DNA of 44,122 bases from Rhypophila decipiens (Eukaryota > Ascomycota > Sordariomycetes > Sordariales > Naviculisporaceae): positions 1 to 44,122 of the forward strand of contig MU858299.1 of NCBI GenBank assembly GCA_033297075.1, read 5' to 3'. Below the pieces are notes generated by a model that saw only the letters and a program-made list of their open reading frames with translations, was not told the DNA's origin and searched no databases. Position numbers and translations under genes: made by a program. Positions 41,493 through 44,122 of the stretch are shown here, piece by piece. Positions within the stretch are counted from its first letter, which is position 1; each line of letters opens with the position of its first letter.

Positions 41493-42398
41493 GCTTTCTA
41501 GAACATTTCTTGTCCTTCTCTTGTCTACCACCCTCAAGCTCATTTTCCGGGTATGCAGTGGCACGGCTAAGAGCCAAAGACTGGGAGTGTGGGTTTGGCT
41601 GCCTGACAGCAATTAGTCTCCCTGCAGTAGCGTGTCAGTCGGTTCAGATATTTCCATGCATCCAGTTAAACTTCTCTCCAAGTTTTCTCTCTCATCCATC
41701 TATGTTGATAGCATCGCCTATCCAATAGCGCCGAATACCATGCCTACACACACAACACTTTCAGGCGGTCCATGGCATCTTCCGCGTCTCGCAATTGCCA
41801 CCACGTATCTGCAGCACTTTGGAAGATAGCACGCACAATTTTAGAAGACCAATGAAGACGAGCCTGTCATAAAGACGGGTATTTGCCGGCAACCGAACAG
41901 AGACTGCGCCAGCCCTCCAATTAGCCAGGGATCACCTTCTCCCATGGCGGTATCCTCGTTATCCTGGTAATTCCCGATATACCCTAGTATATAGCCTGGT
42001 TCCGATTGGCCGCACCCCAGAATCCTCCGTCTCTCCCCTCCGCCAGGTCCATTACTGCCGACTACCTGAGGGAGGGTACAGACTTTAGAGCAGGCGCTCC
42101 TCGTTTGGACGACGGAAGGAGAGACGGACGGCCGGTAGTTACAACACTCATTTATCAAATCTCTTCTTTGTTGATTGTATGCTTGGCCCGGACAGATATG
42201 GCCGCTTCTAGACCTGTTCGAACGCAGATTAAAAGGCACAGGAGGAGAACAAATACCCCGTCCAGCTTCCCCTTCCTTTTTAGCCTGCGTTCTCCTGTTC
42301 TTCTTTTCTTCTTCGTCGCCTTCCTTGCATCGTCAGCTCCTGATCTGTACTACAAGACCGTCGCTTGCACTTTCTAGTACGACCAGCAAGACTTCGAG
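41493..42398. other. Intergenic, promoter of the DUF1996 gene
   Basis: About 900 bases. The last 150 are rich in C/T tracts, typical of well-expressed fungal genes. No other gene or RNA is seen. Confidence 0.45.
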
Positions 42399-43641
42399 AT
42401 GAAGTCCAACACCATCCCGACCCTCGGGGCGGCGGCAGCTTTCATTGCCACAGCCCAGGCCGGTCTTCGTTTCCCATGCTCGACCTTGACCGTGCAGCGT
42501 CTTGACCCCGCCGGTCAGCCCGGTGCCCTTCCTTCGGCCCATCTGCACATGATTGTCGGCGGCAATGCCTTCAACGCTACCATGTACGTCGGCCTCCATT
42601 TCAAGTGATGCGTGAACATGCACTAATCAGAGTTCTAGGGAGGGTGATGTCGGCGAGCGCGCCACCTGCACCACCTGCCAGATGTCGGAGGATTTCTCCA
42701 ACTACTGGGTCGCCAACATGTACTTCAAGGACCCCAAGAACGGCACCTACCACCGTGTCATGCCCAAGCCGGTACAGCCTCTGCTTGGCGGCTCCAATGG
42801 CGCCCAGGGCGGCCTGACCGTCTACTACACCCAGTTCGATCTGTCGAGGGACAACCTCAAGCAACAGGCCATCAAGGCTTTCCCTCCCGGCTTCCGCATG
42901 GTCGTCGGTAACCCGACCGAGACCAAGAAGCCGCACGCCGGTCTCAGCTACCAGTGCATGAGCGGCTCCAACCGCGGCACCATCGTCTCCACCTGGCCCA
43001 CGGGCAAGTGCAGCAATGGTATCTTTACCACTCACCACTTTGCTCCGTAAGTCTTGTCACTATTCCCAGCCATCCTTCTACCGCTGATCTAACCCAAACT
43101 CCAATAGCTGCTGGGACGGCAAGAACCTCGACACCCCCAACCACCAAGACCACATGTACAACACGGTCACGTCGGAGGGTTTCACCAACGCGCCCGCCTG
43201 CCCGGCGTCGCACCCCGTCCGCGTGCCCCAGGTGACGTTCGAAGTCGAGTGGGACACCAACAAGTTCAACAACCTCTGGGACCCCAAGACCGACAAGAAC
43301 CCCTTCCAGTGGTCCTTTGAGGGGACTGGCGCTGGCACCCACGCCGATTACATGTTTGGCTGGAAGGGCGACTCGTTGCAGCGCGCCATGGACAAGTCCG
43401 AGTGCTTCTATGACGGCTGCGGCAGCATCAAGAAGCAGGCCATGACCGAGGCCAACAAGTGCACCGTCAAGGACTTTGTCAAGGAGGACATTGATGGCTG
43501 TAAGTCAACTGCCCTGCCCCACTCTGCCAATACTGATACTTGCAAATACTGACATCTCTTGCGCGCAAAACAGGGGTCAAGTACATGCCCGGCCAGGACC
43601 CCTCCAGCAAGCCCATGGTTAAGAAGAGCTTCTCTGCCTAA
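42399..43641 (+). CDS. Secreted DUF1996-domain protein
   Basis: Four exons, 42399-42583, 42639-43046, 43108-43499 and 43574-43641, with introns of 55, 61 and 74 bases (GTACGT, GTAAGT and GTAAGT donors), giving 350 residues. Residues 1-21 are a signal peptide ending at ATAQA. The DUF1996 signatures are LRFPCSTLTVQRLDP, SAHLHMIVGGNAFNATM (completed by the first splice), ATCTTCQMSEDFSNYWVANMYFK, GLSYQCM, CWDGKNLDTPNHQDHMYN and HADYMFGWKGDSLQRAMDKSE. No WSC or carbohydrate-binding module is attached. Conserved His and Cys pairs suggest a disulfide-bonded extracellular protein; the activity of the family is not established. Codon use is C/G-ending at third positions, more biased than its neighbours, hinting at high expression. 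Confidence 0.92.
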
Positions 43642-44122
43642 GAGGTTCGCGCGACCACCTAAACAGTAGATTTGATTTTTGCAAAGAGAATGGAGACGGG
43701 GAGGGACTTTCATTGGTGTTTGAAACGCCCGTACAGTGGCAAATTTGTCAATCGCTTCAGCCTTCACTTCTCAATTGTACGAGCGAGTTGAGTTGGTTCT
43801 GGCGCGGCCGTTTAAATTGATAATACGTTACCTATAATTATCTATCCATAAATCTCTGCTTTTTGATATTCTTAGTTGTGTTTGTCGCAAGCAGGTCTGA
43901 CGGATCCAAATGAGAGTATGGATGGATGGAATTTATTTCGCCCGGAGGCACTGAGCCTAAAGGGCCTATGCACGCAACTACATTCGGTTCATCCAAATCC
44001 GCCATTATCTCGTCCAAGCCCTCTACCTTTTCACCTCTAGATCACCCGATGCCTCTTTTCATTTTATAAGCAGATCACCTTGAAGGTTGCGTTCTCCAAG
44101 TGTTCAGCGTCCTATCTTCAGC
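43642..44122. other. 3' flank, no gene seen
   Basis: Downstream region of the DUF1996 gene to the end of the window. AT content rises around 43810-43870. No further coding similarity. Confidence 0.4.

Noticed and set aside
1..44122. tRNA genes
   Set aside because: A few GTTCGA-type B-box fragments were seen, but none had a matching A box or a cloverleaf I could draw.

Overview
The window looks like nuclear DNA of a filamentous ascomycete (Pezizomycotina; a Sordariomycete would fit, but the sequence alone does not fix the order). The reasons are short introns of about 50-115 bases with GTRNGT donors and CTAAC/CTGAC branch sites, and fungus-specific families: a HET domain, a NACHT NLR with the fungal N-terminal STAND helix domain, DUF3632, DUF1996, an RNase T1/N1-type ribonuclease and a fungal PIPK-like kinase. 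No tRNA, rRNA, CRISPR or autonomous transposon was seen. Exon joins given below were worked out by hand from splice signals and reading frame. || Layout. 0-5.6 kb: a truncated 2EXR fragment in AT-rich DNA, an F-box-like protein with an acidic centre, a GPI-anchored RNase T1-type enzyme and a two-exon DUF3632 protein. 5.6-9.7 kb: a multi-exon gene with a C-terminal membrane segment and a YGMH motif (possibly CorA-like), then a secreted CVNH lectin-like protein. 9.8-14.8 kb: an island of damaged defence or allorecognition-type genes: a NACHT NLR cut by one in-frame TGA, a relic of an NB-ARC-type STAND gene, and a protein-kinase-like gene cut by one in-frame TGA. 16.2-22 kb: a four-exon secreted cysteine-rich orphan, an F-box-like protein and a SET-domain protein with an apparent signal peptide. 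22.3-24.1 kb: two divergently transcribed paralogues of an unrecognised family, both carrying nonsense codons inside otherwise open frames. 24.3-27.5 kb: a membrane or secreted protein resembling the zinc phospholipase C/P1 nuclease fold, and a PIPK-domain kinase. 27.5-31.2 kb: gene-poor, with a 175-bp MITE-like inverted-repeat element. 31.2-32.1 kb: a SnoaL-like 'pathogen-related' protein. 32.1-34.7 kb: gene-poor. 34.7-41.5 kb: a protein resembling only the C-terminal half of an NLR, a 968-aa HET-domain protein, and a Ser/Thr-rich protein with two membrane segments directly downstream. 42.4-43.6 kb: a secreted DUF1996 protein. || How it fits together. There is no metabolic operon-like logic. 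The theme is accessory, fast-evolving fungal content: STAND/NLR and HET genes of the allorecognition and programmed-cell-death repertoire, a kinase, and small secreted proteins. Several members are decaying by point nonsense changes rather than large deletions. The most notable items are the nonsense-split NLR and kinase, the inverted paralogue pair in which one copy keeps CGA where the other has TGA, the NLR tail without a nucleotide-binding domain, and the HET gene next to a two-membrane-segment stalk protein.
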